Shown: positions 18,169 to 27,887, counted from the stretch's first letter. The stretch is 64,000 nucleotides of DNA from Bradyrhizobiaceae bacterium PARB1 (GCA_002256345.1 NKIY01000001.1:186001-250000), one strand, 5' to 3'. Made by a program: numbers and translations. The notes: generated from the sequence alone by a model not told the origin.

Positions 18169-19185
18169 TCAGTTCTTCTCCGGCTGGCGCGCGAGGCGCT
18201 CCAGCAGTTTCTTGATCTCTTTGCTCTGCTCGCCCTGGCCGTCGGCCCATTCGCGGATCATTTCCTGCTCGCTGCGCATATGGGCGACGAGACCCTGGAT
18301 GGCGTCGGCGAGATTGGCCATGGCGGTGGATGTGCTGCGATTGCCGCTGTCCTCGACGGAGCGGCGCAGTCGCTCGATGGCCTCGAGCAATTCCGGCGAC
18401 GCACCAGCCGGCAAAGCGGCAGCAGCGGCGACGGGCGCACCGGAATATTCCGAAACGGTGGAAGCGAGCCAGTCTTCGAGGTCGGTATAGAAACGGTTTT
18501 GCGCCTGGCTCGACTGCAGATCGAGAAAGCCAAGAATCAGCGAGCCGGCGAGGCCGAACAGCGAGGACGAGAACGAAATGCCCATGCCGCCCAGCGGCGC
18601 GGCGAGGCCTTCCTTCAGCGTGTCGAACAACGAGCCCGAATCGCCGCCGACCTTCAGTCCCTCGATCACCTTGCCGACCGAGCCCACGGTCTCGATCAGG
18701 CCCCAGAAGGTGCCGAGCAGGCCGAGAAACACCAGCAAGCCCGTCATATAGCGCGAAATGTCGCGCGCTTCATCGAGACGCGTGGCGATGGAATCGAGCA
18801 GATGCCGCATGGTCTGCTGCGAGATCGACATCCGCCCGGAGCGTTCGCCGCCGAGAATCGCGGCCATCGGCGCCAGCAGCGTCGGCCGGCGGTCCACGGC
18901 GAGGCCGGGATCGGAGATGCGGAAATTGTTGACCCAGCGCACCTCCGGATAAAGCCTGACCACCTGGCGGAAAGACAGAATGATGCCGATCAGCAGCACG
19001 CCGCCGATCAGTGCATTGAGCCCGGGATTGGCGAAGAAAGCTGTGACGATCTGCTTGTAGAGCACCGTGCCGATCAGCCCGCACAGCACCAGAAACACCA
19101 GCATGCGGACCAGGAAGATCCGCGGCGATGACAGCTTGGTCAGTTCGATCTCTATCGCGGAGCGGGAAGAGGGAGCAGTCGCCAT
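18169..19185 (-). CDS. MotA/TolQ/ExbB proton-channel family protein
   Basis: A 338-residue membrane protein with two N-terminal membrane segments (about 25-75), a cytosolic part, and two later segments in the MotA/ExbB domain (about 145-225), where TFWGLIETVGSVGKV and APLGGMGISFSSSLFGLAG carry the conserved Gly/Pro/Ser pattern of proton-channel subunits. A C-terminal helical extension of about 100 residues follows. It lies 67 bases upstream of the MotB-like gene, clearly in one transcript. No flagellar, TolAB or TonB genes are nearby. Confidence 0.85.
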   Translation of the reverse strand: MATAPSSRSAIEIELTKLSSPRIFLVRMLVFLVLCGLIGTVLYKQIVTAFFANPGLNALIGGVLLIGIILSFRQVVRLYPEVRWVNNFRISDPGLAVDRRPTLLAPMAAILGGERSGRMSISQQTMRHLLDSIATRLDEARDISRYMTGLLVFLGLLGTFWGLIETVGSVGKVIEGLKVGGDSGSLFDTLKEGLAAPLGGMGISFSSSLFGLAGSLILGFLDLQSSQAQNRFYTDLEDWLASTVSEYSGAPVAAAAALPAGASPELLEAIERLRRSVEDSGNRSTSTAMANLADAIQGLVAHMRSEQEMIREWADGQGEQSKEIKKLLERLARQPEKN

Positions 19186-19366
19186 GGGTGCCTAATCTGC
19201 TTGGGGAGGATCAAGGTCAGGCGAGCAATATGGCACAGCCGGGCGACAAAAAAAGATCGGATAGTGCCGAATCGGCGACGTTGTTCGGAACTTCCGGATG
19301 AAACCGCGCTTGGTGACCTGCGTATTTGCAAAAGACCTTTGCGATGAGCCATTTACGAGGCCACCG

Positions 19367-20182
19367 ATGACGATTGTATACTTGCAGGCTCTGCTGGTGA
19401 TGGCAGTGGCGTTGTCGGTGCTGATGGCTCTTGCCTGGGTGGTGCAGCAACGCAGCGGCAACTCCGGCTGGGTCGATACGATCTGGACATTCTCGCTCGG
19501 TCTCGTCGGTGCCGGCGCAGCGCTGTGGCCGATTGCAGATCACCAGCCGAATGCGCGGCAATGGCTGGTGGCGGCGCTGGTCGCGATCTGGTCTGTACGC
19601 CTCGGTTTGCATATCGCAGTGCGTAGCGCGGGCATCACCGACGATCCGCGCTATGCGGCTTTCGCGAGGGAATGGGGGGCGGACTCGCCTCGCAAGATGT
19701 TCCTGTTCTTGCAAAATCAGGCATTCGGCTCGATCCCGCTGGTGTTTGCGATCTTCGTCGCATCGCGCTTCCCCTCAGAAGCGCTTCGCCTGCAGGACTA
19801 TCTCGGTGCACTCATTCTGTTCACCGGAATTGCTGGCGAGGCGCTGGCGGATCGCCAGCTCAAATCCTTCCGCGAAGATCCTGCCAATAAGGGGCGCGTC
19901 TGCGACATTGGCCTGTGGCGTTGGTCGCGGCATCCGAACTACTTCTTCGAATGGTTCGGCTGGCTTGCCTATCCCGTGATCGCGCTGTCGCCGGACTATC
20001 CGTGGAGCCTCGCCACGCTGTTGGCGCCGCTGTTCATGTACTGGATCCTGCGCCATGTCACCGGCGTGCCGCCGCTGGAAGAGCAGATGATCAAATCGCG
20101 GGGCGATCGTTATCGCGACTATCAGGCCCGCACCAGCGTATTCTTCCCGTTGCCGCCGCGCAATTCCGGAGCTGCCACATGA
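19367..20182 (+). CDS. DUF1295 membrane oxidoreductase-like protein
   Basis: A 271-residue membrane protein with about seven hydrophobic segments, of the DUF1295 family related to steroid 5-alpha-reductase/ICMT fold enzymes. The diagnostic motifs are SGWVDTIWTFSLG and, near the C-terminus, LWRWSRHPNYFFEWFGW. I chose the ATG at 19367 because the conserved region begins right after it; an open frame from 19298 adds unconserved residues. Its stop overlaps the next gene's start (ATGA), so the two are translated as a pair with a fatty-acid methyltransferase, suggesting joint lipid modification (inference). Confidence 0.85.
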   Translation: MTIVYLQALLVMAVALSVLMALAWVVQQRSGNSGWVDTIWTFSLGLVGAGAALWPIADHQPNARQWLVAALVAIWSVRLGLHIAVRSAGITDDPRYAAFAREWGADSPRKMFLFLQNQAFGSIPLVFAIFVASRFPSEALRLQDYLGALILFTGIAGEALADRQLKSFREDPANKGRVCDIGLWRWSRHPNYFFEWFGWLAYPVIALSPDYPWSLATLLAPLFMYWILRHVTGVPPLEEQMIKSRGDRYRDYQARTSVFFPLPPRNSGAAT

Positions 20183-21225
20183 GCTTTGTCACGCGTGTGA
20201 TCGAGACGGCCGAGCGCGTGCCGTTGCCCGATCTGGTGATCCGTGCCGGCATCCAGCGCTTGTGCGCGCGCACGGCGCTGAAGCTGGCCGAATGCGATGC
20301 GGAGACCGACGCCGCGTTCGCGGACGCAATGGCGATGCGCGCCGTTGCCGAATATAGCGATGCTGCGAATACCCAGCATTACGAAGTCCCTGCAGAGTTC
20401 TTCGCTCTCGTGCTCGGTCCTAACCGGAAATATTCGAGCTGTTTCTACAAGGAGCCGGCCACGACCTTGCAGGAAGCCGAAGAGGAGGCATTGCGGCAGA
20501 CCGTTGAGCATGCGGATCTGCAGAATGGGCAGTCCATTCTCGAACTCGGCTGTGGCTGGGGCTCGCTGTCGCTCTGGATGGCGCGGCTGTTTCCCGATGC
20601 GCGGATTACCGCCGTGTCGAATTCCCATTCGCAACGTGCCTATATCGAAGCCGAGGCCGCCAAGCGCGGTTATTCGAACCTGTCCGTCGTCACCAGCGAC
20701 ATGAATGTGTTTCAGCCGGAGCAACAATTCGATCGTATCGTCTCGGTGGAGATGTTCGAGCACATGATGAACTGGCGCGAGTTGATGACACGCGTGAGAT
20801 CATGGCTCGCGCCGGATGGCCGCTTTTTCATGCACGTCTTCACCCATCGTGCCGGAACCTATCTGTTCGATCGCAGCGACAAGGAAGACTGGATCGCACA
20901 GCATTTCTTCACCGGCGGCGTGATGCCGAGTCATTCGCTGATCCGGCAATATCGGGACATCTTCGCCGTGGAGAAGGAATGGGCATGGAGCGGCACGCAT
21001 TACGCACGCACCGCCACGGATTGGCTCGCCAATTTCGATCGCCAGCGTGACGCGATTGAACTGATCTTCAGGCCGGTCTATGGACGCGAGACCGCGTTAT
21101 GGCTGCGGCGCTGGCGCTGGTTCTTTCTCGCGACACAAGGCTTGTTCGGATTCGCTGTCGGCAGCGAGTGGGGCGTCAGTCACTACCGCATGACCGCCGT
21201 TAACCGAATGGTAAGAGTTCCATAA
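20179..21225 (+). CDS. cyclopropane-fatty-acyl-phospholipid synthase family methyltransferase
   Basis: A 348-residue SAM-dependent methyltransferase of the CFA synthase family, which modifies unsaturated acyl chains in membrane phospholipids. The lead-in QHYEVPAEFFALVLG and KYSSCFY motifs, SAM motif I ILELGCGWGSLSLWM (about residue 120-135), and MFEHMMNW are present. It lacks the longer N-terminal domain of E. coli Cfa and so belongs to the shorter subgroup. The product could be a cyclopropane or a methyl-branched chain. ATGA overlap with the DUF1295 gene fixes the start. Confidence 0.88.
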   Translation: MSFVTRVIETAERVPLPDLVIRAGIQRLCARTALKLAECDAETDAAFADAMAMRAVAEYSDAANTQHYEVPAEFFALVLGPNRKYSSCFYKEPATTLQEAEEEALRQTVEHADLQNGQSILELGCGWGSLSLWMARLFPDARITAVSNSHSQRAYIEAEAAKRGYSNLSVVTSDMNVFQPEQQFDRIVSVEMFEHMMNWRELMTRVRSWLAPDGRFFMHVFTHRAGTYLFDRSDKEDWIAQHFFTGGVMPSHSLIRQYRDIFAVEKEWAWSGTHYARTATDWLANFDRQRDAIELIFRPVYGRETALWLRRWRWFFLATQGLFGFAVGSEWGVSHYRMTAVNRMVRVP

Positions 21226-21436
21226 CCGTCACGTTCGCGTGAAGCTCGAATGCGCATTTGTTTTCAATGCGATAGAGCGTGTGGCAATGGGCCGCCGCGA
21301 TATGTATTGCGCCGCAACAGGGTGGTTTTTATTTTGCCCGCATCACGTTCGATAAATCCGGCTGCACGTGAGAGGTGATCATGACCTTTGCAGCTGTCGA
21401 TGCTTGTTCGAATTGCAAATTGGGAAATCGAAATCG

Positions 21437-22651
21437 ATGACAATCATCAACGCACGTGCTGCAGGCTTCGCGCTTCTGCTGGCAGGGCTGGCGCCTGTGC
21501 TTGCGGGATGCAACGAACCGAAGGATGCAGTGGCGGCGGCGCCGGCGGAGGATCCGGCTCCTGAGGTGAGCGTCGTCACCGTGAAGCAGCAGGCCCGCGC
21601 CATCGTTCGCGAACTGCCCGGACGTATCGCGCCGACGCGCGTCGCCGATGTGCGTTCGCGCGTGTCGGGGATCATCATCGAACGCGCCTTCCATCAGGGC
21701 ACCGAAGTGAAGGCCGGCGACACGCTCTACCGCATCGATCCGAAACCGTTCGAAGTGGAACTGCAAGCCGCCAAGGCGTCGCTGCAGAAGGCCGAAGCTG
21801 CCTATGAGACGGCGACGCTGCAGGCCAAGCGCCTCACCAATCTCGCGCAGCAGAAGGCCGTCTCCGAAGCCGAAGGTGAGCGTGCGACAGGTGCCCAGCG
21901 TCAGGCCGAAGCCGAGATCGCTGCGCGCAAGGCCGACGTCGCCCGCGCCCGTCTCAATCTCGATTATGCGACCATCCGCGCTCCCATCGATGGCATCGTC
22001 GGCGCCGCATTGGTGACTGAGGGCACGCTGATCGCGCAGAACGACACCACCAATCTCGCCACCATTCAGCAACTCGATCCGATCTATGCTGACTTCACCC
22101 AGTCGGTGTCGGAGATGAACAATCTGCGTCGTTCGTTCGAGACCGGCGACCTCGAGCGCATCGCACCCGATGCCGCCAAGGTGCGTCTGGTGTTCGACGA
22201 TGGCTCGATCTATCCGCTGGTCGGCAAGCTGCTGTTCTCGGAAGCCAAGGTCGATACATTCACCGGTCAGGTCACGCTGCGCGGCGAATTTCCGAATCCG
22301 AAGCGTGAACTGCTGCCGGGCATGTATGTCCGCGTGCAGATCGAGCAGGGTATCGACACCGACGCCATCGCGGTTCCGCAGCAGGCCGTTCAGCGCAATG
22401 GCGGCGGCGGCGCCGAGGTATTCGTGGTGAAGAGCGACGGCCATGTCGCCGTGCAGCCGGTCAAGACCGGCGCGGTGCAGGATGGTCTGTGGTTCGTGAT
22501 GGAAGGTCTCAAGGGCGGCGAACAGATCGTCGTCGAAGGCTTCCAGAAATTCACTGCCGGCGACAAGGTCAAGACCGTGAAGTGGACCGATCCAAGCCTT
22601 GCTGCGAATTTCCCGGGCGAGCCCCAGAAGACGACGCAAGCGCGGCCCTGA
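21437..22651 (+). CDS. RND efflux periplasmic adaptor lipoprotein
   Basis: A 404-residue membrane-fusion protein of an RND multidrug exporter (AcrA/MexA type). The signal peptide ends in the lipobox LAGC at about residue 25. The first half of the lipoyl domain starts near PEVSVVTVKQQARAIV, then comes the helical hairpin (about 105-170) and RLNLDYATIRAPIDGIVG typical of MFPs. The start at 21437 gives a proper signal peptide; the upstream in-frame start at 21368 would not. It is directly followed by the permease gene; no TolC-like outer-membrane factor is in the window. Confidence 0.93.
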   Translation: MTIINARAAGFALLLAGLAPVLAGCNEPKDAVAAAPAEDPAPEVSVVTVKQQARAIVRELPGRIAPTRVADVRSRVSGIIIERAFHQGTEVKAGDTLYRIDPKPFEVELQAAKASLQKAEAAYETATLQAKRLTNLAQQKAVSEAEGERATGAQRQAEAEIAARKADVARARLNLDYATIRAPIDGIVGAALVTEGTLIAQNDTTNLATIQQLDPIYADFTQSVSEMNNLRRSFETGDLERIAPDAAKVRLVFDDGSIYPLVGKLLFSEAKVDTFTGQVTLRGEFPNPKRELLPGMYVRVQIEQGIDTDAIAVPQQAVQRNGGGGAEVFVVKSDGHVAVQPVKTGAVQDGLWFVMEGLKGGEQIVVEGFQKFTAGDKVKTVKWTDPSLAANFPGEPQKTTQARP

Positions 22652-22661
22652 GTAAGAAAAC

Positions 22662-25600
22662 ATGGCTAGATTTTTTATCGACAGGCCGATTTTCGCCTGG
22701 GTCGTCGCGCTTTTCACATGTTTGTTCGGTGCGATCGCCATTCCGCTGCTGCCGATCGCGCAGTATCCCATCATCGCGCCGCCGCTGATTTCGATCAGCG
22801 CCAGCTATCCCGGCTCGTCGCCTGAAAATCTCTATAACAGCGTCACCCGCCTCATCGAGGAGGAGCTGAACGGCACGCCGGGCCTGCTGTTCTTCGAATC
22901 CACCAGCGACTCGCTGGGCTCCGTCGAAATTCTCGCCAGCTTCGAGCCGGGCACGGAGATCAGTGCTGCGTCGGTGGAAGCGCAGAACCGCATCAAGCGT
23001 GTCGAGCCGCGCCTGCCGCGCGCTGTGATCCAGCAGGGCATCCGCATCCAGGAAGCCTCTGCGCAGGTTCTGCAGATCATCACCATCAGTTCGACGGATG
23101 GCAGTCTCGATGAAGTCGCGCTCGGCGACTTCATGATGCGCAACGTCGTGGGTGAAATTCGGCGTATTCCCGGCGTCGGCCGTGTCCAGCTGTTCTCCAC
23201 CGAGCGCGCGCTGCGTGTCTGGATCGATCCGGCCAAGCTGGTCGGCTACAATTTGACCGCCGACGACGTCAACAAGGCTGTCACCGCACAGAATGCTCAG
23301 GTCGCGTCAGGCGCCATCGGCTCCGAGCCGAGCCCGGCGGAGCAGCGCACCTCCGCGCTTGTGCTGGTCAAGGGGCAGCTCACCACGCCCGAAGAGTTCG
23401 GTGCGATCGTTCTGCGCGCCAATCCCGATGGCTCGGCAGTGCGCCTGCGCGATGTCGCGCGGGTTGAGATCGCCGGCTTTAATTATCAGTTCAAGACAAG
23501 GCTGAACGGCAAGCCGGTGGCGGGCCTCGCGGTGCTGATGTCGCCGGCCGGCAACGCGATTGCCACGGCGGGCGCGATCGATGCCAAGATGAAGGAGTTG
23601 TCCAACAACTTCCCGGCCAATATCAAGATCGAGATTCCCTACAACGTCACGCCGGTCATCAATGCCGCCATCAACAAGGTCTTGATGACGCTGCTCGAGG
23701 CCGTGGGCCTCGTCTTCATCGTGATGTTCCTGTTCCTGCAGAACTTCCGGTACACGCTCATCCCCACCATCGTGGTGCCGATCGCGCTGCTCGGCACCTG
23801 CGCGGTGCTGATGGCGGTCGGTTATTCCATCAACATGCTGACCATGTTCGGCATGGTGCTGGCGGTTGGTATTCTTGTCGACGACGCCATTGTCGTGGTG
23901 GAGAACGTCGAGCGCATCATGAGCGAGGACGGGCTGCCGCCGAAGGAAGCCACCAAGAAGGCGATGGATCAGATCACGAGTGCCATCGTCGGCATCACGC
24001 TGGTGCTGATGGGCGTGTTCGTTCCGATGGCGTTCTTCCCCGGCTCGGTCGGCATCGTCTACAAGCAGTTCTCGGTCACCATGATCGCGGCGATCGGCTT
24101 CTCCGCGCTGCTCGCGCTGTCGCTGACGCCGGCGCTGTGCGCGACCATGCTGAAGCCGATCGAGAAGGGCCACGGTCATTCGCATAGCGGCATGTTCGGC
24201 TGGTTCAATCGTGGCCTCGACAACGTGCGCGATCGCTATACCGGCACGGTGGCTTGGTCGCTGAAGCGCACCGGACGTCTGATGCTGATCTATGTGGCGC
24301 TGCTGGTCGGTCTTGGTTGGGCCTTCGTGCGCATGCCGGGCGGCTTCCTGCCCATCGATGACCAGGGCTTCATCACCACGGACGTGCAGACGCCGTCGGA
24401 TTCGTCCTATGCCCGCACCGAAGGCGCCATCAAACAGGTCGAGGAATATCTCACCAAGAAGGAAGGCATCGCCAACGTCGTGTTCCTGACCGGCTTCAGC
24501 TTCCTCGGTCAGGGCCTCAACACCGCACAGGCCTTCATCTCGCTGAAGGACTGGTCCGAGCGTTCCGACAAGGAATCCGCGGCGCAGATCGTCGATGACA
24601 TCAACAAGGATCTTGCCAAGATCCGCGATGCCGAGGTGTCCGGCCAGCAGCCACCGCCGGTCGACAATCTCGGCGTGTCCGCCGGTTTCAGCTTCCGTCT
24701 GCAGGATCGCGGCCAGAAGGGCTACGAGGCTCTGCTCGACGCGGCCACCAAGCTTGTTGCAGAGGCCAATGCCGGGAAGATCATCCAGAACGCCTATATC
24801 GAAGGCCTGCCGCAAGCGCCGATCGTCAATCTGATGATCGACCGTGAGAAGGCGGGTGCGTTCGGTGTGACCTTCGAGGACATCAATAACACCATCTCGA
24901 CCAATCTCGGGTCCAGCTACACCAACGACTTCCCCAATCGCGGGCGTATGCAGCGTGTGCTGGTGCAGGCGGATGCGGCGACGCGTATGAATGCGTCAGA
25001 CATCCTGAACTACAATGTGAAGAACAACCGTGGACAGCTCGTGCCGTTCTCTTCCTTCGCGACAGTGGAGTGGGCGCGCGGTCCGAGCCAGATCATCGGG
25101 TTCAACTACTATCCTGCCATCCGTATTTCGGGTGAAGCCAAGCCCGGCTTCACCTCGGGTGACACGATTGCTGAGATGGAGCGCCTGACGGCCAAGCTGC
25201 CGCGCGGCTTCGGCTACGAATGGGCCGGTCAGTCGCTGCAGGAAAAGCTGTCGGGTTCGATGGCGCCGTTCCTGCTCGCGCTGTCGGCGCTGGTGGTGTT
25301 CCTCATCCTCGCCGCGCTCTATGAAAGCTGGACGATTCCGATTGCGGTGCTGATGACAGTGCCGCTCGGTATCATCGGTGCGGTGGCTGCCTCGACGCTG
25401 CGTGACATGCCCAATGGCGTCTATTTCACCGTGGGCCTGATCACGATCATCGGTCTGGCGGCAAAGGACGCCATCCTGATCATCGAATTTGCCAAGGATC
25501 TGCGGGCGCAAGGGATGTCACTCTACGATTCCACGATGGAAGCGTGCAAACTGCGCTTCCGTCCGATCGTGATGACCGGCATGGCCTTCATCTGCGGCGT

Positions 25601-25829
25601 GCTGCCGATGGTGATTTCAACGGGCGCCGGTTCGAAGAGCCAGCAGGCGCTCGGCACCGGCGTCGCCGGTGGCATGCTCGCGGTGGTCATCCTGGCGTTG
25701 CTGTTCGTGCCGATCTTCTTCGTCTGGGTGCAGAACCTGTTCTCGCCGGACAAGCCGAAGAAGAGCGATGTGAAGGATGAGGCTGACAAAGTCGAGCCTG
25801 CTGCGGCACCCGCCCCATCACACAGCTAA
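22662..25829 (+). CDS. RND efflux pump permease, HAE1 family
   Basis: A 1055-residue inner-membrane proton-driven drug exporter (AcrB/MexB type). It opens with MARFFIDRPIFAWVVALF, the standard HAE1 start, and has 12 membrane segments with two large periplasmic loops. The proton-relay Asp pair appears in TM4 as GILVDDAIVVVENVERI (about residue 405). The distance to the adaptor stop is 10 bases, so the genes are co-transcribed. Typical substrates are dyes, detergents and antibiotics; the actual range cannot be told. No adjacent regulator is present. Confidence 0.95.
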   Translation: MARFFIDRPIFAWVVALFTCLFGAIAIPLLPIAQYPIIAPPLISISASYPGSSPENLYNSVTRLIEEELNGTPGLLFFESTSDSLGSVEILASFEPGTEISAASVEAQNRIKRVEPRLPRAVIQQGIRIQEASAQVLQIITISSTDGSLDEVALGDFMMRNVVGEIRRIPGVGRVQLFSTERALRVWIDPAKLVGYNLTADDVNKAVTAQNAQVASGAIGSEPSPAEQRTSALVLVKGQLTTPEEFGAIVLRANPDGSAVRLRDVARVEIAGFNYQFKTRLNGKPVAGLAVLMSPAGNAIATAGAIDAKMKELSNNFPANIKIEIPYNVTPVINAAINKVLMTLLEAVGLVFIVMFLFLQNFRYTLIPTIVVPIALLGTCAVLMAVGYSINMLTMFGMVLAVGILVDDAIVVVENVERIMSEDGLPPKEATKKAMDQITSAIVGITLVLMGVFVPMAFFPGSVGIVYKQFSVTMIAAIGFSALLALSLTPALCATMLKPIEKGHGHSHSGMFGWFNRGLDNVRDRYTGTVAWSLKRTGRLMLIYVALLVGLGWAFVRMPGGFLPIDDQGFITTDVQTPSDSSYARTEGAIKQVEEYLTKKEGIANVVFLTGFSFLGQGLNTAQAFISLKDWSERSDKESAAQIVDDINKDLAKIRDAEVSGQQPPPVDNLGVSAGFSFRLQDRGQKGYEALLDAATKLVAEANAGKIIQNAYIEGLPQAPIVNLMIDREKAGAFGVTFEDINNTISTNLGSSYTNDFPNRGRMQRVLVQADAATRMNASDILNYNVKNNRGQLVPFSSFATVEWARGPSQIIGFNYYPAIRISGEAKPGFTSGDTIAEMERLTAKLPRGFGYEWAGQSLQEKLSGSMAPFLLALSALVVFLILAALYESWTIPIAVLMTVPLGIIGAVAASTLRDMPNGVYFTVGLITIIGLAAKDAILIIEFAKDLRAQGMSLYDSTMEACKLRFRPIVMTGMAFICGVLPMVISTGAGSKSQQALGTGVAGGMLAVVILALLFVPIFFVWVQNLFSPDKPKKSDVKDEADKVEPAAAPAPSHS

Positions 25830-25840
25830 CAACAAAACAA

Positions 25841-25872
25841 AAAGCCCGGATGGCGATGCCATCCGGGCTTTT
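25841..25872. terminator. bidirectional Rho-independent terminator
   Basis: A perfect stem AAAGCCCGGATGGC / GCCATCCGGGCTTT with a GAT loop and A- and T-tracts on either side, placed between the convergent RND permease and inositol-phosphatase genes. It can stop transcripts from both sides. Confidence 0.92.
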
Positions 25873-25892
25873 TGTTTGGCGGATCGTAAATC

Positions 25893-26687
25893 TTATTTTT
25901 TCGACAGCGGCCGCAGGATCTTCACCAGCGAATTGTGCACGACTTCATTACCGCACACCACGTCGCCGGTCTTCAGCAGGTCGCCGCCGTCGATGTCGCT
26001 GACGAGACCGCCGGCTTCCTTGATCATGATGATGCCGGCCGCGACATCCCAGGGCTGCAGATTGCGTTCCCAATAGCCATCGAGACGGCCCGCTGCAACG
26101 AAGGCCATGTCCAGCGACGCCGCGCCGAAACGGCGCAGGCCGGCGACCTTCGGCTGCAGCGCCGCCATTTCGTTGCGCGATTGTTCGAAGTCGCCGCGGC
26201 CGATATGCGGCAGGCCGCAGGCGATGACACAATCATGCAGTTGTTGGCGTCCGGCAACGCGCAGGCGGCTGTCATTGAGAAACGCGCCGGCGCCCTTCTC
26301 GGCCATATAGAGCTCTTCATTGCCGGGATTGTAGATCACGCCGGCAATGATCTGTCCCTCGCGGGCAAGGCCGATCGAGATGGCGAATTGCGGAATGCCG
26401 TGCAGGAAGTTGGTGGTGCCGTCGAGCGGATCGACGATCCAGGTATGGCTCTTGTCGGTGCCCTCGCGGGTGCCGCCTTCCTCGCCGAGGAAGCCGTAGC
26501 CGGGGCGGGCCTTGTTGAGGTCCGTATAAAGCATTTCCTCGGCGCGCTTGTCGGCGAGCGAGACGAAATTGGCCGGTCCCTTCAGGGAGACCTGCAGGTG
26601 CTCGATCTCGCCGAGGTCGCGCTTCAGGCTGCGGCCGGCGCGGCGCGCGGCCTTCACCATCACATTCATCAGGGCCGAATTGATCAT
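25893..26687 (-). CDS. suhB: inositol monophosphatase family protein
   Basis: A 264-residue Mg-dependent, Li-sensitive phosphatase of the IMPase/SuhB family. The two signature motifs are clear: WIVDPLDGTTNFLHG (metal-binding Asp residues, about 82-97) and, near the C-terminus, WDVAAGIIMIKEAGG. In the family it dephosphorylates inositol-1-phosphate or related sugar phosphates, and E. coli SuhB also modulates transcription termination. Which role applies here is not known. It is the last gene of a minus-strand series and ends at a bidirectional terminator. Confidence 0.9.
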   Translation of the reverse strand: MINSALMNVMVKAARRAGRSLKRDLGEIEHLQVSLKGPANFVSLADKRAEEMLYTDLNKARPGYGFLGEEGGTREGTDKSHTWIVDPLDGTTNFLHGIPQFAISIGLAREGQIIAGVIYNPGNEELYMAEKGAGAFLNDSRLRVAGRQQLHDCVIACGLPHIGRGDFEQSRNEMAALQPKVAGLRRFGAASLDMAFVAAGRLDGYWERNLQPWDVAAGIIMIKEAGGLVSDIDGGDLLKTGDVVCGNEVVHNSLVKILRPLSKK

Positions 26688-26793
26688 GATTTCGTCTCGC
26701 GACGACCTGTGGTCAGGTCTTCAGAATTGGGATTGCTGGGGCGATGGGTGCCCTTTGGGGGCCATGGCGTCAAGGCAAGATCACTTCAGGGGG

Positions 26794-27885
26794 TCATTTC
26801 AGGGTCGAGCCGAGCCATTTATTGGCTGCCTGCTGGGCCTGGGCGCGTTCCTGCGGACTTGCCTGGGCCAGCAGCTCGTCCAGCATGAGGTCGCCCTTGC
26901 CGGCGGTCTTGGCGACGATGTGCCAGCGCAAGCCTTCCAGCCGGTCGTCGGTATTTGTGCGCATGGCCAGCACCCGGGCAAGGCGGTTCTGCGCGATCGG
27001 GCTGTTCTGCCTGGCTGCTTTGCGGAGCAGGGTGATGGCAGCCGCTTCGTTCTTTGGGGTTCCCGTGCCGTTATAGAGCGCGATGGCATATTCGACCTCG
27101 GCATCCACATTGTCGGCGAGTGAGGCCGCCTGCAGCAGCCGCACGGCCTTGTCGATGCTTTTCTCGACGCCGGTGCCCTCCTTGTAGAAGGTCGCCAGCG
27201 CATATTGCGCTTCGGGATTGCCGGCATCCGCAGCCTGCCGCAGCAGTTCGGCCGAGCGCTTGACGTCCTGCGGCAGCGTTTGGCCATCGAGATAGAGCAG
27301 CGCGAGATTGTAGGCGGCTTTGGGATTGCCGAGCTTCGCGGAGGAGGCCAGTAGCTTCACGGCCTCGTCGCGGCCGCCTGGATTGGTGCGCTCGGAGATG
27401 CGCAGCATGGCCAGCGCGAACATCGCCTCGCGGTCGCCGCGATCGGCCGCGCGCTTGTACCATTCGGCGGCCTGCTGATAATTGCGCTTGATGCCGAGCC
27501 CGCTGGAATAGAGTTCGCCGAGCATGGTCATCGCCTTCGGATCGTTGTTCTCCGTCGCGCGCTTGGTGGCGAGTTCGAGCGCGGTCTTGTACATGCCGCG
27601 CTGATAGGCGCCGTAGACCAGATCGGCGCGGGGATCGACCGGTTCTTCGGCTTTCTCCGGCTGTTTCGCAGGAGGCGATTTCTTGGCGGCGTCGGGAGAC
27701 TTCTTCGCAGCCTCCGGTGCTTTCGCTGGCGCCTGCTTGGGTGCCGCCTTCGCCGGGGCCTGCTTCGGCGGTGCCTGCTTCGGCGGTGCCTGCGCAGCTG
27801 GCGGCGTCAGCGACATCTGTGCGTGAGCCGCCGTTGCGAACAGGCAGGTGGTCGTCAGCAGCAATGCGCGCAACGTCGTCACCAC
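26794..27885 (-). CDS. secreted Sel1-repeat (TPR-like) protein
   Basis: A 363-residue protein with a signal peptide ending AAHAQ, then a low-complexity Pro/Ala/Lys segment (about residues 30-85, with repeated PPKQAP and KKSP units), then at least five Sel1-like repeats to the C-terminus (GNPEAQYALATFYKEGTGV-type units). Such proteins mediate protein contacts in the periplasm. The start is non-ATG: the GTG at 27885, three bases after the upstream stop, gives a proper signal peptide (VVTTLRALLL...); the longer open frame overlaps the preceding gene and is not plausible. Confidence 0.8.
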   Translation of the reverse strand: MVTTLRALLLTTTCLFATAAHAQMSLTPPAAQAPPKQAPPKQAPAKAAPKQAPAKAPEAAKKSPDAAKKSPPAKQPEKAEEPVDPRADLVYGAYQRGMYKTALELATKRATENNDPKAMTMLGELYSSGLGIKRNYQQAAEWYKRAADRGDREAMFALAMLRISERTNPGGRDEAVKLLASSAKLGNPKAAYNLALLYLDGQTLPQDVKRSAELLRQAADAGNPEAQYALATFYKEGTGVEKSIDKAVRLLQAASLADNVDAEVEYAIALYNGTGTPKNEAAAITLLRKAARQNSPIAQNRLARVLAMRTNTDDRLEGLRWHIVAKTAGKGDLMLDELLAQASPQERAQAQQAANKWLGSTLK

Positions 27886-27887
27886 GA

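Noticed and set aside
17070-19185. Zorya-type phage defence (ZorA/ZorB)
   Set aside because: The MotA/MotB-like pair superficially fits ZorAB, but no ZorC/ZorD/ZorE helicase or nuclease gene is adjacent; neighbours are GNAT and lipid genes.
19287-19311. EcfG-type general-stress promoter (GGAAC-N16/17-CGTT) before the DUF1295 operon
   Set aside because: GGAAC is present at 19287 but the second half at the right distance reads GCTT/CTTG, too weak to claim.
23307-24815. 502-codon antisense frame in the RND permease
   Set aside because: Shadow of an intact HAE1 permease; no family-like sequence.
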